NCBI RefSeq assembly: GCF_009707665.1
Contig: NZ_WLZW01000001.1
Location: forward strand, 1,829,508-1,893,507
Length of the DNA stretch: 64,000 nt
Reading direction: 5' to 3'
DNA from: Planomicrobium sp. YIM 101495
GTDB lineage: Bacteria > Bacillota > Bacilli > Bacillales_A > Planococcaceae
Position 1 is the stretch's first letter. Every line of letters starts with the position of its first letter. This document shows, piece after piece, positions 15,096 to 23,644 of this stretch. A program made the position numbers and the translations under genes. Below the pieces are notes generated by a model. That model was not told the DNA's origin. It saw only the letters and a list, made by a program, of their open reading frames with translations, and searched no databases.

Positions 15096-17351
15096 TCACT
15101 CCAACCACTTCGCTGTCGGTGTATCGGCATAGAGCATTTCCTTCGGTGTTCCTTCGAAAACGACTTCTCCGCCGTGTTTTCCTCCGCCCGGTCCAAGTTC
15201 AATGACCCAGTCACTTGCGGCAATAAAATCGAGGTTATGCTCAATAATCATGACCGAATTCCCCTGATCCACGAGGCGTTGGAACAAAGTTAACAGTTTG
15301 GCGTTGTCCTGGACGTGCAAACCGGATGACGGCTCGTCCAAAATATAGATCTGCCCTTCTTTTTGCAGATGGCTAGCCAATTTCAGGCGCTGCACTTCGC
15401 CGCCGCTCAATGAACTCGTCGTCTGTCCGAGAGTCAAATACTCAAGCCCCACATCTCTTAACGTATTGACACGGCTGATGATCTTCGGGCGATCAAAAAA
15501 GTCACCGGCTTCCTCAATCGTCAGCTGTAAAACCTTCACGATATTTTTTCTTTTGTACGTATACGAAAGAGCTTCATCCGAATACCTCGTCCCCCCGCAC
15601 GCTTCACAAGTCACCGTTACCGGATCGGCAAAAGCAACATCCGGCTTTGTCACGCCTTTTCCGTCGCAAACCGGACAGGCGCCTGCCGAGTTGAAAGAGA
15701 ACAATCCGGCAAGCTGTCCTGTTTCGCGGGCAAAAATCGCCCGGATGTCATCCATGATGCCCATATAGGTCGCAAGTGTCGAGCGGCTGGAGAGACCGAT
15801 CGGCGACTGGCTCACCATGATCGCTTCAGGATATTTTTGTGGGAATGCTCCGAGCATTAACGAACTTTTTCCTGATCCCGACACGCCGCAAACAGACACG
15901 AGGACATTTTTCGGAATGGCCACTGCTATATTTTTCAGGTTATTCATCGACGCATGCCTGATGGAAAAAGATTCGGCGAATGGACGGGGATGCGGGTTGA
16001 TCTCGCGTGTTTGCTGAAGGGCTGTTGCCGTTGACGAACGTTCCAACTCCCCTTGCTTCCCCTGAAAGATCACTTCCCCGCCGTGCACACCGGCACCCGG
16101 CCCCATTTCAATGATTTCATCGGCGATCTTCATGACCGATCGATCATGTTCGATCACGACGACCGTATTGTGCTGTTCCTTGATGCGCTTCAACATTTGA
16201 AGAAGCAGATCCACTTCCCCGGGATGCAGACTTGCGGTAGGTTCATCGAAAATATACGTCATATTGTTCAGGCTGCTGCCCAAATGACGCGCGATCTTCA
16301 CACGCTGGGCTTCTCCCCCAGAGAGCGTCCCCATTTTCCGCGACAAACTTAAATAACTCAATCCGAGATCGATGAGCTGCCTGATCGAAGGAATGGCCTG
16401 GCCAGCAATGGTGGACCCGACCGAATCCTTTATTTTTTCAAGCTCTGCCATTAACTCCGTCAGCTCGAACGCCTCATAATCTGCAATATTGAAGCCGTTG
16501 ATTCTGCATGCGAGCACCTGGGGATTCAGCCCGGAGCCCTGGCACGTCGGGCATGACGCACGGGAAGTCATCGCCAGGACCTCATCCAGAGAGGTTTGGG
16601 CAAGTTTTGAAACATCCCGGTTAATGTACAGCCGCGTAAACCTCGGCAATAATCCATCCCATTCATGGGGCTGTGGACCATTTTTCGTATGGAACGGTGC
16701 GAAGACCCGCTCGCCTTCGGGAGGACCATGAACGAACAATCGATAGTCTTCCTCCGAAAAGTCCTTCACCGGGATGTCCGGATCGAACAAGCCTCCCGTA
16801 ATCATCCATCTGCCCTGCCAGCCGGACGGGGACAACGGTTTGAACTGAACCGCATAATCCCTCAATGATTTCTCCGCATCGATCAATTTATGGATGTCCG
16901 GGGCAACGATTTCCCCGAACCCATTGCACGTTGGACAATGCCTGAATGAACCGTTTCGCGAAAAGTCGGTTGCAGACGTGATCGGCGGGTCGCCGATACG
17001 TGAAAACAGCAGCCGGATCAACGGATCAATATCCATATACGTACCAACTGTCGAGCGGGAATTCCCACCGATCGGCCGTTGTTCGATCACGACGACCGGA
17101 CTCAAATGCTTCATCAAGTCCGCTGGGGGGCGCTCGTACCGGGGCATTTGATTTCTGACATACATCGGATAATTCATCGTCATTTGCCGCCTGCTTTCCG
17201 CCGCAAGCGTATCAAAGACGACCGAGCTCTTCCCTGAACCCGAGACTCCTGCAAACACGGTGATTTGCTTTTTTTTAATGTTAAGATCAATATTTTTCAA
17301 GTTGTTTGCTTTAAGGCCGCGTAAAATGATTTCGTCCTCTGTGTTCGACAT
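15096..17351 (-). CDS. UvrA-like ABC ATPase (short UvrA paralogue)
   Basis: A 751-residue protein with two ABC modules of the UvrA type. Module 1: Walker A GVSGSGKSS (about residue 30), zinc-type CPTCNGFG and CPTCQGSG, signature LSGGEAQR, Walker B IFDEPTASLH. Module 2: CGVSGSGKSS, CPVCDGKG...CEACGG, LSGGEVQR, ILDEPSSGLH. True UvrA is about 940 residues and sits with uvrB; this form is shorter and alone. Related short proteins occur in drug-resistance settings (DrrC-like), but the role here is unknown. The ATG at 17351 has AAAGGA seven bases upstream. Confidence 0.85.
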   Translation of the reverse strand: MSNTEDEIILRGLKANNLKNIDLNIKKKQITVFAGVSGSGKSSVVFDTLAAESRRQMTMNYPMYVRNQMPRYERPPADLMKHLSPVVVIEQRPIGGNSRSTVGTYMDIDPLIRLLFSRIGDPPITSATDFSRNGSFRHCPTCNGFGEIVAPDIHKLIDAEKSLRDYAVQFKPLSPSGWQGRWMITGGLFDPDIPVKDFSEEDYRLFVHGPPEGERVFAPFHTKNGPQPHEWDGLLPRFTRLYINRDVSKLAQTSLDEVLAMTSRASCPTCQGSGLNPQVLACRINGFNIADYEAFELTELMAELEKIKDSVGSTIAGQAIPSIRQLIDLGLSYLSLSRKMGTLSGGEAQRVKIARHLGSSLNNMTYIFDEPTASLHPGEVDLLLQMLKRIKEQHNTVVVIEHDRSVMKIADEIIEMGPGAGVHGGEVIFQGKQGELERSSTATALQQTREINPHPRPFAESFSIRHASMNNLKNIAVAIPKNVLVSVCGVSGSGKSSLMLGAFPQKYPEAIMVSQSPIGLSSRSTLATYMGIMDDIRAIFARETGQLAGLFSFNSAGACPVCDGKGVTKPDVAFADPVTVTCEACGGTRYSDEALSYTYKRKNIVKVLQLTIEEAGDFFDRPKIISRVNTLRDVGLEYLTLGQTTSSLSGGEVQRLKLASHLQKEGQIYILDEPSSGLHVQDNAKLLTLFQRLVDQGNSVMIIEHNLDFIAASDWVIELGPGGGKHGGEVVFEGTPKEMLYADTPTAKWLE

Positions 17352-18038
17352 CCAATCATCCTTTCTCGTAGATCTCAGGCGCTGATTGCCTGCCAGCATA
17401 TTGTCGTACTTCCCCGAGAGAGCATAAGCAGACATACAGGCTGTCCATTACAAAAAGAATTATGATCTTTGAGAAGCTTTGATAATCTGCGAAGAATTAT
17501 ATTTATATAAGTTGAACTTAAGATTCCGATATTCCGTAAAACAGCTCCGCGTCCAGTGCTTTTGCTCCTGCATCGCTTCGCTGCTTCGTCGCAGAAGAAT
17601 CGGCTGAACTTCCTTCAGCCAATTCTTAGCTAACTTTGGCTCTTCGCCAAAGTGGATCTCGGCACTTCGCTTAGTCCACAGCAAAGCGATGCAACGGTTT
17701 TCATGCTTCGAAGCCAGTGAATCGATGCAGAAGCAGGAGCACATCTTTGCTCTTCTCCGCTGTTTTACTCCATATCTTTTCATAATTGTTGGGGATGAGT
17801 GATGTGTGGCACTACCGTGCTCTCTCTTTAGAAGAAAGAGCGGAAAGCGTCCGCCTGGAGCACTTTCTTCCACCTTTCTAAAAATCCAATTCTTTAGTTC
17901 AATTTATTATAGTTAAGTAAGGACTGCTGAACACCCTCCTCATGCTGCATTTGAAAATAATAAGCTGTAAGGAACGAGCGGTTTCTTCCATGACGGTCTG
18001 ATTTACAAAGAATAAAGATGACGCACTTCTATCAAAAA
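17352..18038. other. gene-free stretch with repeat remnants
   Basis: This 690-base gap contains several short inverted repeats rich in GCTCC/CTTCGC and, at about 17838-17872, the GGAAAGCGTCCGCCTGGAGC element common in Bacillales intergenic DNA. A 137-codon minus-strand reading (17460-17873) has the composition of translated repeat and is not accepted as a gene. Confidence 0.6.
17500..17880. repeat. intergenic palindromic repeat remnants
   Basis: Pairs such as CTCCTGCATCG...CGATGCAGAAGCAGGAG (about 17570-17735) and GGCTGAACTTCCTTCAGCC form nested stems. The whole looks like one or two decayed copies of a mobile palindromic repeat. Confidence 0.5.
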
Positions 18039-18644
18039 TCAAATCCACCCCTTCTCCACCGCCTTCTGCACAGCCTGCTGCCTCGTTTCGACCTCGAGTT
18101 TCTGGATGGATAACGACAGATAGTTGCGGATGGTGCCTTTGGTCAAAAATAAGCGCTTGCTGATTTCGTTCGTTGTGTAACCTTCCTTCACGAGCTTCAG
18201 CACATTGACCTCCCGCTCGTTCAGCGGGTTTTTTTCGTTCATGAACAAGGTTGCTGCAAGATCTTGGCTGATGACCCGTTCACTATTCATGATTTTGCGC
18301 ACGGCCCCGATGACGTATTCGATCGGCTCATCTTTCAAAATATACGCTTCGATGTTCAGGTCCATCGCCTCCTGCAAATAACCGGCCCGGGCAAACGTCG
18401 TCATGATCATGATTTTGCACGGGAAATCGTGTGCGCGTATTTTCGCGGCCACGTCCAGCCCAGACAAGTGCGGCATCTCGATGTCCAGAATACAAACATC
18501 CGGCTGCTCCCGTTCAATCAAGGCCCACGCCTCCGCGCCATCTGCGGCCTCGCCGGCGATGATCAAATCCTCCTCAAGCTCCATGATGGAAACCAATGCC
18601 CCTCTCAGCAGCTGCTGATCCTCAGCAATACAAATCCTGATCAT
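18039..18644 (-). CDS. NarL/DesR-family response regulator
   Basis: A 201-residue two-component regulator. The receiver domain (about residues 1-120) has the acidic pocket ED, phospho-acceptor Asp in CILDIEMP (about 54) and Lys in LKDEP (about 104). The LuxR-type helix-turn-helix (about 138-200) contains LNEREVNVLKLVKEGYTTNEIS. It overlaps the kinase stop by four bases (ATGA), so the pair is coupled. It is last gene of the DUF418-kinase-regulator operon. Target genes are unknown; the operon's own palindrome at 20953-20966 is a candidate site. Confidence 0.88.
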   Translation of the reverse strand: MIRICIAEDQQLLRGALVSIMELEEDLIIAGEAADGAEAWALIEREQPDVCILDIEMPHLSGLDVAAKIRAHDFPCKIMIMTTFARAGYLQEAMDLNIEAYILKDEPIEYVIGAVRKIMNSERVISQDLAATLFMNEKNPLNEREVNVLKLVKEGYTTNEISKRLFLTKGTIRNYLSLSIQKLEVETRQQAVQKAVEKGWI

Positions 18645-19744
18645 CTTTTATCCTCCTGTGTCGGGTTGAGTAGGATAGACAGGAGCACCGTCGTTCCTGC
18701 CGCAGTATCCTTCACTTCTGCATTCCCTTTTAATGACTGCATCCGCTCTTTCATCGTGAACAGCCCGTTGCCTTGCCGCTTGTCCGCTAATCCGACGCCA
18801 TTATCGCTGATCGCCACTTCCACTTGGCCTTCTGTGTAGGACAGCACGATTTTGCATGCAGTGGCACGGCTATGCTTCACGACATTCGTCACCGCTTCCC
18901 GGACGCTGTAGGCAAGCATCGTTTCCTGCACGCTCGACAGCAGCACCCCCGTCAGCCGATTGTCCACTTTCGCATCAATACCGGCATGCTCGAGCAGCTG
19001 ATTGCAACTCGAAAGTTCCTTCTGCAACGACAAAAAATTCATTTCCGAAATGATTTCACGTACTTGTTTATGCGCCGTTCGGACTGCCAGGATCACATCA
19101 TTAAGCTCCTTCTGAATCCGCTCTTCCTCTTTTGGCACCAGCCGGGAGACGAGTTCGGTCTTCACTTTGATGACCGTCAAGGTGTGCCCTAACGTATCGT
19201 GCAAGTCCCGCGCAATGCGCTGGCGTTCCTGCTGCATCGCAATGTGAACCTCTGCATCATCCACCTCGCGCTGAAGCAGCTTCGTTTTCTCTATATAAAA
19301 ACGCAGCCACGGCAGCAGCAAGATGAAGAGCATGATGGCCAGCGTGATCGCCTGTGCGTCCGAAAAGAGCACGTCCTGGAAGCGCCAGACCAGTGCGGTG
19401 AGAAGCAGGACGTTAACGAAGGTCGCAGTCCACAAAATTCGCCGGTTGACAGCCCGCCCCACAAGATCTGCGAAGGTGATCTGAAAGAGGACCCAGTGCG
19501 GCCCTCCCAAATAAGCCAAAAATACGGTCAACATCAATCCCGCGATGACAGCTGGAAGCAATGCGCCTTCCTGATGCCACAGCGCCGTGTAATACGCACC
19601 AAGATAAATTGCAATCAACACCAGCTTCAGCGCGAATGACGGCACCTGCTCCGTAATGATGACAGCATAACTGAACAGCAGGACGGTCAGGACGTCGACG
19701 ATCAAATAATACCTTGCCTGGTTTTTCGGATACCATTCCAGCAT
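18641..19744 (-). CDS. DesK/NarX-type sensor histidine kinase
   Basis: A 367-residue membrane kinase. About five or six membrane segments fill residues 10-150, followed by a HisKA_3 dimerisation helix with the phospho-His in ARDLHDTLGHTLTVIK (about residue 190) and a HATPase domain (N-box REAVTNVVKHS, G-box SDNGVGLADKRQGNGL). The ATG at 19744 follows TAGGAG; the upstream extension overlaps DUF418 and is rejected. There is no separate sensor domain, so the signal is probably sensed in or near the membrane, perhaps with the DUF418 protein encoded 11 bases upstream. Confidence 0.87.
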   Translation of the reverse strand: MLEWYPKNQARYYLIVDVLTVLLFSYAVIITEQVPSFALKLVLIAIYLGAYYTALWHQEGALLPAVIAGLMLTVFLAYLGGPHWVLFQITFADLVGRAVNRRILWTATFVNVLLLTALVWRFQDVLFSDAQAITLAIMLFILLLPWLRFYIEKTKLLQREVDDAEVHIAMQQERQRIARDLHDTLGHTLTVIKVKTELVSRLVPKEEERIQKELNDVILAVRTAHKQVREIISEMNFLSLQKELSSCNQLLEHAGIDAKVDNRLTGVLLSSVQETMLAYSVREAVTNVVKHSRATACKIVLSYTEGQVEVAISDNGVGLADKRQGNGLFTMKERMQSLKGNAEVKDTAAGTTVLLSILLNPTQEDKR

Positions 19745-19755
19745 GCGCCCCACTC

Positions 19756-20874
19756 CTACCTTTCCAGCTTCTGCAGCATTCCCTTCCGCAGCCATTCGAC
19801 CGGACCGTATGGAAATTTCGCCAACCAGCCATTTGCGAATATAATTTGCGCTGCTACTATCATACAAAATACGCCTACAATTTCTATACTATTCAGTTTA
19901 CCACCAAGCCCGAGACCCCACCCATAAAAAATCGCGGTGCCCGTCAAGTTTTGCAAAATATAGCAGCTCAGCGACATCCGCCCGGTCATCTCAAGCCACT
20001 TCCAGACCCGCCACGTGCTGTACGTCCGGACAACGAACGCGATCAGCCCGATATAACCGAAAGCAAGGACCGGCGCAAACAAATAACGGATCGGCAAGTC
20101 GAACGCACCGCCTGGTATGAAAATCAATGCATTCAATGGCAAGCCGAGTCCCAGCCCCCAAACGAGCAGCTTCCGCTGAATCGCGATTCCCTGTGCATCG
20201 AAGGAAAAAGCGCCGCTGCGCATCAGCTTGACTCCGACAATGAACAAACAGATGTTCAACGGAATGATAAAGATCGATTCCGTCCGGAAGAAAACAAAAT
20301 TCATAAGACGGTTCCGGACTTGCTCAAGCCATGTACCTTCAGCATACAGCGCGATCAGCTGCGGTGAACTTGCGAGCGAAATCGCCGGCTCCAAAAGCAT
20401 CGCCGCGAAAATCAGCGTAACCATGCCAACGTGCAATATCCCCGCAATCCATAACACCCGTGTCATCACTCGCTCTCCGCGCTTGATGATGGCCGCGATA
20501 ATGGCCGCAGTGACGGCATAGCTCATCAGCACGTCGTATTCCATGACCAGTAAGTAGTGCAGGAAGCCCTCCATCATCAAAAAAAGGATGACCCATTTGT
20601 ACATCCCGATCCACGGCTTGTTGCGGCGGATTGACTGCTGATACTTAATCTCCATCCCGACGCCGAACATGATCGTCAACATCCCGAGCAGCTTGCCGTT
20701 CACCATAAATAAGACAATCGTGCGGACGAAATCGTTCATGTTCGTCCAACTGCTGGCGCCTGCAGTCGTAATGTATAGAAGGTCCCCGAGATGCGCAAAT
20801 ATCCAAATATTCGTCCCAAGTGTCCCTAAAATCGCAATTCCTCTTAAAATATCGATCAACGCAATCCGCTTCAT
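19756..20874 (-). CDS. DUF418 multi-pass membrane protein
   Basis: A 372-residue membrane protein starting MKRIALIDILRGIAILGTLGTN, the classic DUF418/acyltransferase-3-like N-terminus, with about ten membrane segments and the DUF418 C-terminal block (WLEMTGRMSLSCYILQN, GPVEWLRK). Function of the family is unsettled; transport or lipid modification have been suggested. A strong AAAGGAGGG site precedes the ATG. It is first gene of an operon with a DesKR-like two-component system and may supply its signal or be its target. Confidence 0.82.
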   Translation of the reverse strand: MKRIALIDILRGIAILGTLGTNIWIFAHLGDLLYITTAGASSWTNMNDFVRTIVLFMVNGKLLGMLTIMFGVGMEIKYQQSIRRNKPWIGMYKWVILFLMMEGFLHYLLVMEYDVLMSYAVTAAIIAAIIKRGERVMTRVLWIAGILHVGMVTLIFAAMLLEPAISLASSPQLIALYAEGTWLEQVRNRLMNFVFFRTESIFIIPLNICLFIVGVKLMRSGAFSFDAQGIAIQRKLLVWGLGLGLPLNALIFIPGGAFDLPIRYLFAPVLAFGYIGLIAFVVRTYSTWRVWKWLEMTGRMSLSCYILQNLTGTAIFYGWGLGLGGKLNSIEIVGVFCMIVAAQIIFANGWLAKFPYGPVEWLRKGMLQKLER

Positions 20875-20952
20875 GTCGACGCCCTCCTTTTCTTACCTAT
20901 ATCGTAAGCTCAGGAGGCCCTGGAACATATCTACAGGCGTCAAGAAATGGTG

Positions 20953-20966
20953 ATGACACGTGTCAT
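20953..20966. promoter_or_regulatory. 14-base perfect palindrome upstream of the DUF418 operon
   Basis: ATGACACGTGTCAT lies about 80 bases upstream of the DUF418 start, between it and the terminator of the PdaC-like gene. Its position suits an operator. The core differs from parS, and the protein that binds is not known. Confidence 0.4.
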
Positions 20967-20978
20967 TCAGTTGATCAA

Positions 20979-21024
20979 AAAAACCGGATGGAACACTCGA
21001 AATACAAGCGTCCCGTCCGGTTTT
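20979..21024 (-). terminator. terminator of the PdaC-like gene
   Basis: AAAACCGGA and TCCGGTTTT close a hairpin one base after the stop codon; a T run follows on the minus strand. Confidence 0.75.
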
Positions 21025-22446
21025 CTATTTTGTATTCAGTTCAGAAACAGTCACAAACTCATAACCTTCTTCATCCAAAGATTTCAAAATCAATTCCACT
21101 GCTGCAACGGTGGACTCATGAATATCGTGCATGAGAATTACAGACCCGTCTGTGACATTCTCTTCGACTATGCTTAAAACTTGATGGGGATCATGTGATT
21201 TCCAATCCAATGTGTCAATTGTCCATAAGGTCGGATCCATGTCGATAGCGTCCCGTACCTGATCATTTAGCGCACCATATGGAGGCCGGAAAGCAGTAGG
21301 CCGTTCCCCCGTTGCCTTCCGGATGGCCTCATTCGTTGTTTCGATTTCCTTTACGATTTCTTCTCTTCCAAGGGCAGGTAAACTCTTGTGGCTCCATGTA
21401 TGATTTCCCAGTTCATGGCCTTTTTCGGCAATCTTTTTGGTAAGTTCAGGATAGAACTCGACCCTGTTGCCCAGCATAAAAAAGGTGGCTTTCGCATCAT
21501 ACGTATCCAACAACTGAAGAATCTCGATTGTGTTAGTGGGGTGCGGTCCATCATCGAATGTCAGAGCAACCTGCTTAGCACTTAACGGGGCGGTCCCCTC
21601 CGGACTGTCATCCGGATCACTTCCATCGCTCAGTGTCGGCTGTTCTGGTGATGCCGGTACTTGATCATCTTCGAGGCCCATTCTTTTTTTCCACTCATCT
21701 GTTATTAAATCCCGCATTTTTTCAAGTGGAATGGAGATTTCCGGTGATCCTGCAGCACCTGCTGTCACAACGTATTTATCGAATTTGAAGACTGCGGACT
21801 CGTCAGTGAGGAACATATTTGAAAACGCGTTGTTCTCATCTTCGATCCACTCCTCTAACTGATCTTTGAAAAAATACAAATTATATTCTGCAGATTGTTC
21901 AAACTCATTTAGCAATAATTGATAAATTTCATTCCTGTTCTGCTCATTATCGATTAAAATCTCTGCCTGCTGCAGGAATTCGTCATTATTTGTATTGGCC
22001 AAAAACACGCGCGAACTTTGGAGCCCATTTGCTCCCGAAACGAAACGTTCTTCATTGAAGACGATGGAATAAGTATCTTCGGCAAATTGATGGATATCAA
22101 ACAAAATGTGCAGTGAAGCAGGAAGGTCCATGAGAATTTCCTTGTTTCGGCTTACTTCGCTCAGGAATTCCTTTTCGGATGCCGTTACATATTCAGTGAT
22201 TTCTTCATTTAAAGTTGGCTCAGTGAATTCCGGGTAATGGATGGCCATATTGTGCGTCTTTTCCTCTGTTATTTCAGTGATGATGTCGACATTGGGGTAC
22301 GCAGAACGTTCCATTTCGTTGCTGCTCTCTTCATTGTTATTTAGTGATTCCTCGGCCTCGCCTTTCGAAAGAAAGTTGGACATCAGAACGATGCCCACCA
22401 CACCAAGAATCATCAGAATGGAAATAGTTAATTTTATGGGTCTCAT
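21025..22446 (-). CDS. PdaC-like peptidoglycan/polysaccharide N-deacetylase
   Basis: A 473-residue, membrane-anchored, extracytoplasmic protein. There is one N-terminal membrane segment (about 7-26), a middle region (about 50-250) that by position resembles the DUF4163/DUF3298 part of Bacillus PdaC, then a NodB deacetylase domain (about 280-470). Catalytic motifs are TFDDGPHP, HTWSHKSL (zinc His pair), FRPPYGA, DTLDW and LMHDIHE. All expected zinc and catalytic residues are present. It probably deacetylates cell-wall amino sugars and may confer lysozyme tolerance. It is monocistronic and lies next to the rlmH 3' end. Confidence 0.85.
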   Translation of the reverse strand: MRPIKLTISILMILGVVGIVLMSNFLSKGEAEESLNNNEESSNEMERSAYPNVDIITEITEEKTHNMAIHYPEFTEPTLNEEITEYVTASEKEFLSEVSRNKEILMDLPASLHILFDIHQFAEDTYSIVFNEERFVSGANGLQSSRVFLANTNNDEFLQQAEILIDNEQNRNEIYQLLLNEFEQSAEYNLYFFKDQLEEWIEDENNAFSNMFLTDESAVFKFDKYVVTAGAAGSPEISIPLEKMRDLITDEWKKRMGLEDDQVPASPEQPTLSDGSDPDDSPEGTAPLSAKQVALTFDDGPHPTNTIEILQLLDTYDAKATFFMLGNRVEFYPELTKKIAEKGHELGNHTWSHKSLPALGREEIVKEIETTNEAIRKATGERPTAFRPPYGALNDQVRDAIDMDPTLWTIDTLDWKSHDPHQVLSIVEENVTDGSVILMHDIHESTVAAVELILKSLDEEGYEFVTVSELNTK

Positions 22447-22545
22447 AAAACTGCTCCTACTGGTTTTTTTGATTTAAACAAGATCAGCATCCCTGTCCAC
22501 TGGATGCGTTATTGATCAGAATCACGGTTTATTTAGCAAACTCAT

Positions 22546-22589
22546 CGCAATCCATTCACGAAGATAGATTGGTTCGTGAATGGATTGCG
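22546..22589. repeat. perfect 17-base inverted repeat abutting rlmH
   Basis: Positions 22546-22562 and 22573-22589 are exact inverted repeats around a ten-base loop, five bases beyond the rlmH stop. The minus strand continues GATGAGTTTGC with no T run, so it is not a standard intrinsic terminator, though it could still stall RNA polymerase or protect the 3' end. Confidence 0.8.
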
Positions 22590-22593
22590 AATA

Positions 22594-23073
22594 TTACTTA
22601 TGATAAGGCTCATTCTTCATAATCCGGAACGCCCGGTAAACCTGCTCGACCAGCACCAACTTCATCAATTGATGCGGAAAAGTCAGCTTCGAAAACGACA
22701 GCTTTTCATTCGCTCGCTTCAGCACATCGTCGTGCAGACCAAGAGATCCGCCGATGACAAAGACGATTTTACTCTTGCCGTAAGTCATTAATGACTCCAT
22801 GTCTTTTGCCAGCCCTTCGGACGTCTTCATCTTGCCGTCGATGGCCAGGGCGATCACGTAAGCATCCGGGGAAATCTTCGCCAGGATGCGGTCCCCTTCC
22901 TTCTTTTTGATGATTTCCATGTCAGCTTCGCTCAACTGCTCCGGTGCTTTCTCATCCGCCACCTCGATTTCGGCGAACTTAGCGTAGCTGCCGAGCCGTT
23001 TTGCATACTCGGCGATGCCTTCTTTTAAATATTTTTCCTTTAATTTGCCTACACTGATAATTGAGATATTCAC
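22594..23073 (-). CDS. rlmH: 23S rRNA (pseudouridine1915-N3)-methyltransferase RlmH
   Basis: A 159-residue SPOUT-fold methyltransferase that methylates pseudouridine 1915 in helix 69 of 23S rRNA. The start [16 protein letters not shown], the central [16 protein letters not shown]-binding knot and the end [16 protein letters not shown] are all typical, as is the length. The last codons GAGCCTTATCATAAGTAA resemble the staphylococcal SCC attachment sequence, which is also the rlmH (orfX) 3' end. A degenerate copy of this end lies at 15054-15090. Confidence 0.95.
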   Translation of the reverse strand: MNISIISVGKLKEKYLKEGIAEYAKRLGSYAKFAEIEVADEKAPEQLSEADMEIIKKKEGDRILAKISPDAYVIALAIDGKMKTSEGLAKDMESLMTYGKSKIVFVIGGSLGLHDDVLKRANEKLSFSKLTFPHQLMKLVLVEQVYRAFRIMKNEPYHK

Positions 23074-23119
23074 AGCTTATCCTCTCTTTACAATTGTTTT
23101 ACAAACAAGTTGTTCACAA

Positions 23120-23490
23120 CTTCTATGCACATATCCACAAGCACTTCTATATCTTGTGTCTAATTATTTGTTTCCCACAAGATACATTGCGGGCTCTTCA
23201 CAAAAATCACACTTTGTGGATAAGTTTTCATCATTTTCGATTTTCGTTAGGATAGGATAGCTTTCCGTTTTTGCAACATACTCGTCAAGTGCACGCTCCA
23301 CGTGGGTTTGGCAACTTTTCATCTCCATGTTCATTCCCCTTTCTAATTTCCGAATATTCCCCTTAGTTATGCACATTTCGTTCATCTTATCCACAACTCA
23401 TTGTAACAGAGTGATTAAATCCTTTCCAGACAGGCGTTGTTTCCAAGCACTTATGTGCACAGATTGAAAAAGGATCGAAAGTTATCCACA
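23120..23490. promoter_or_regulatory. DnaA-box cluster upstream of rlmH
   Basis: Perfect TTATCCACA boxes occur at 23215-23223 (minus), 23386-23394 (plus) and 23482-23490 (plus). One-mismatch boxes are at 23131-23139 (ATATCCACA) and about 23120-23128 (TTGTTCACA). The cluster covers the CxxH gene and the gap 23329-23644, which is otherwise empty apart from the dinB terminator. My recollection is that DnaA binds near yydA (rlmH) in B. subtilis. Confidence 0.75.
23164..23328 (-). CDS. CxxH/CxxC small protein (YyzF-like)
   Basis: A 54-residue protein with a CQTH motif near the start and CDFC near the end, matching the CxxH/CxxC (BA_5709) family, probably a small zinc-binding protein. The ATG at 23328 has AAGGGG seven bases upstream; an ATG two codons earlier is too close to that site. 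It lies between rlmH and a dinB-like gene. Three perfect DnaA boxes fall in or just upstream of it, one inside the coding region. Confidence 0.8.
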   Translation of the reverse strand: MEMKSCQTHVERALDEYVAKTESYPILTKIENDENLSTKCDFCEEPAMYLVGNK

Positions 23491-23598
23491 CACTTTAAAT
23501 GATCGAATTCCGAACAATTTTCAGTTTTATCTCAATAAACGTTACAAAATTTACAATACTATTACGAACTAATACAATATCTTTTCAAGACAAAGGAA

Positions 23599-23640
23599 AA
23601 GCTGTTCCGGAAAGGTGACGACCATTTGCCGGAACAGCTT
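23599..23640 (-). terminator. terminator of the dinB-like gene
   Basis: AAGCTGTTCCGG (23599-23610) pairs exactly with CCGGAACAGCTT (23629-23640); an inner pair AAAGGT/ACCATTT extends it. Confidence 0.75.
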
Positions 23641-23644
23641 CTAT

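Noticed and set aside
17460..17873. 137-codon leftward frame
   Set aside because: Its composition and stems are those of intergenic repeat remnants, and it has no supporting ribosome site or recognisable domain.
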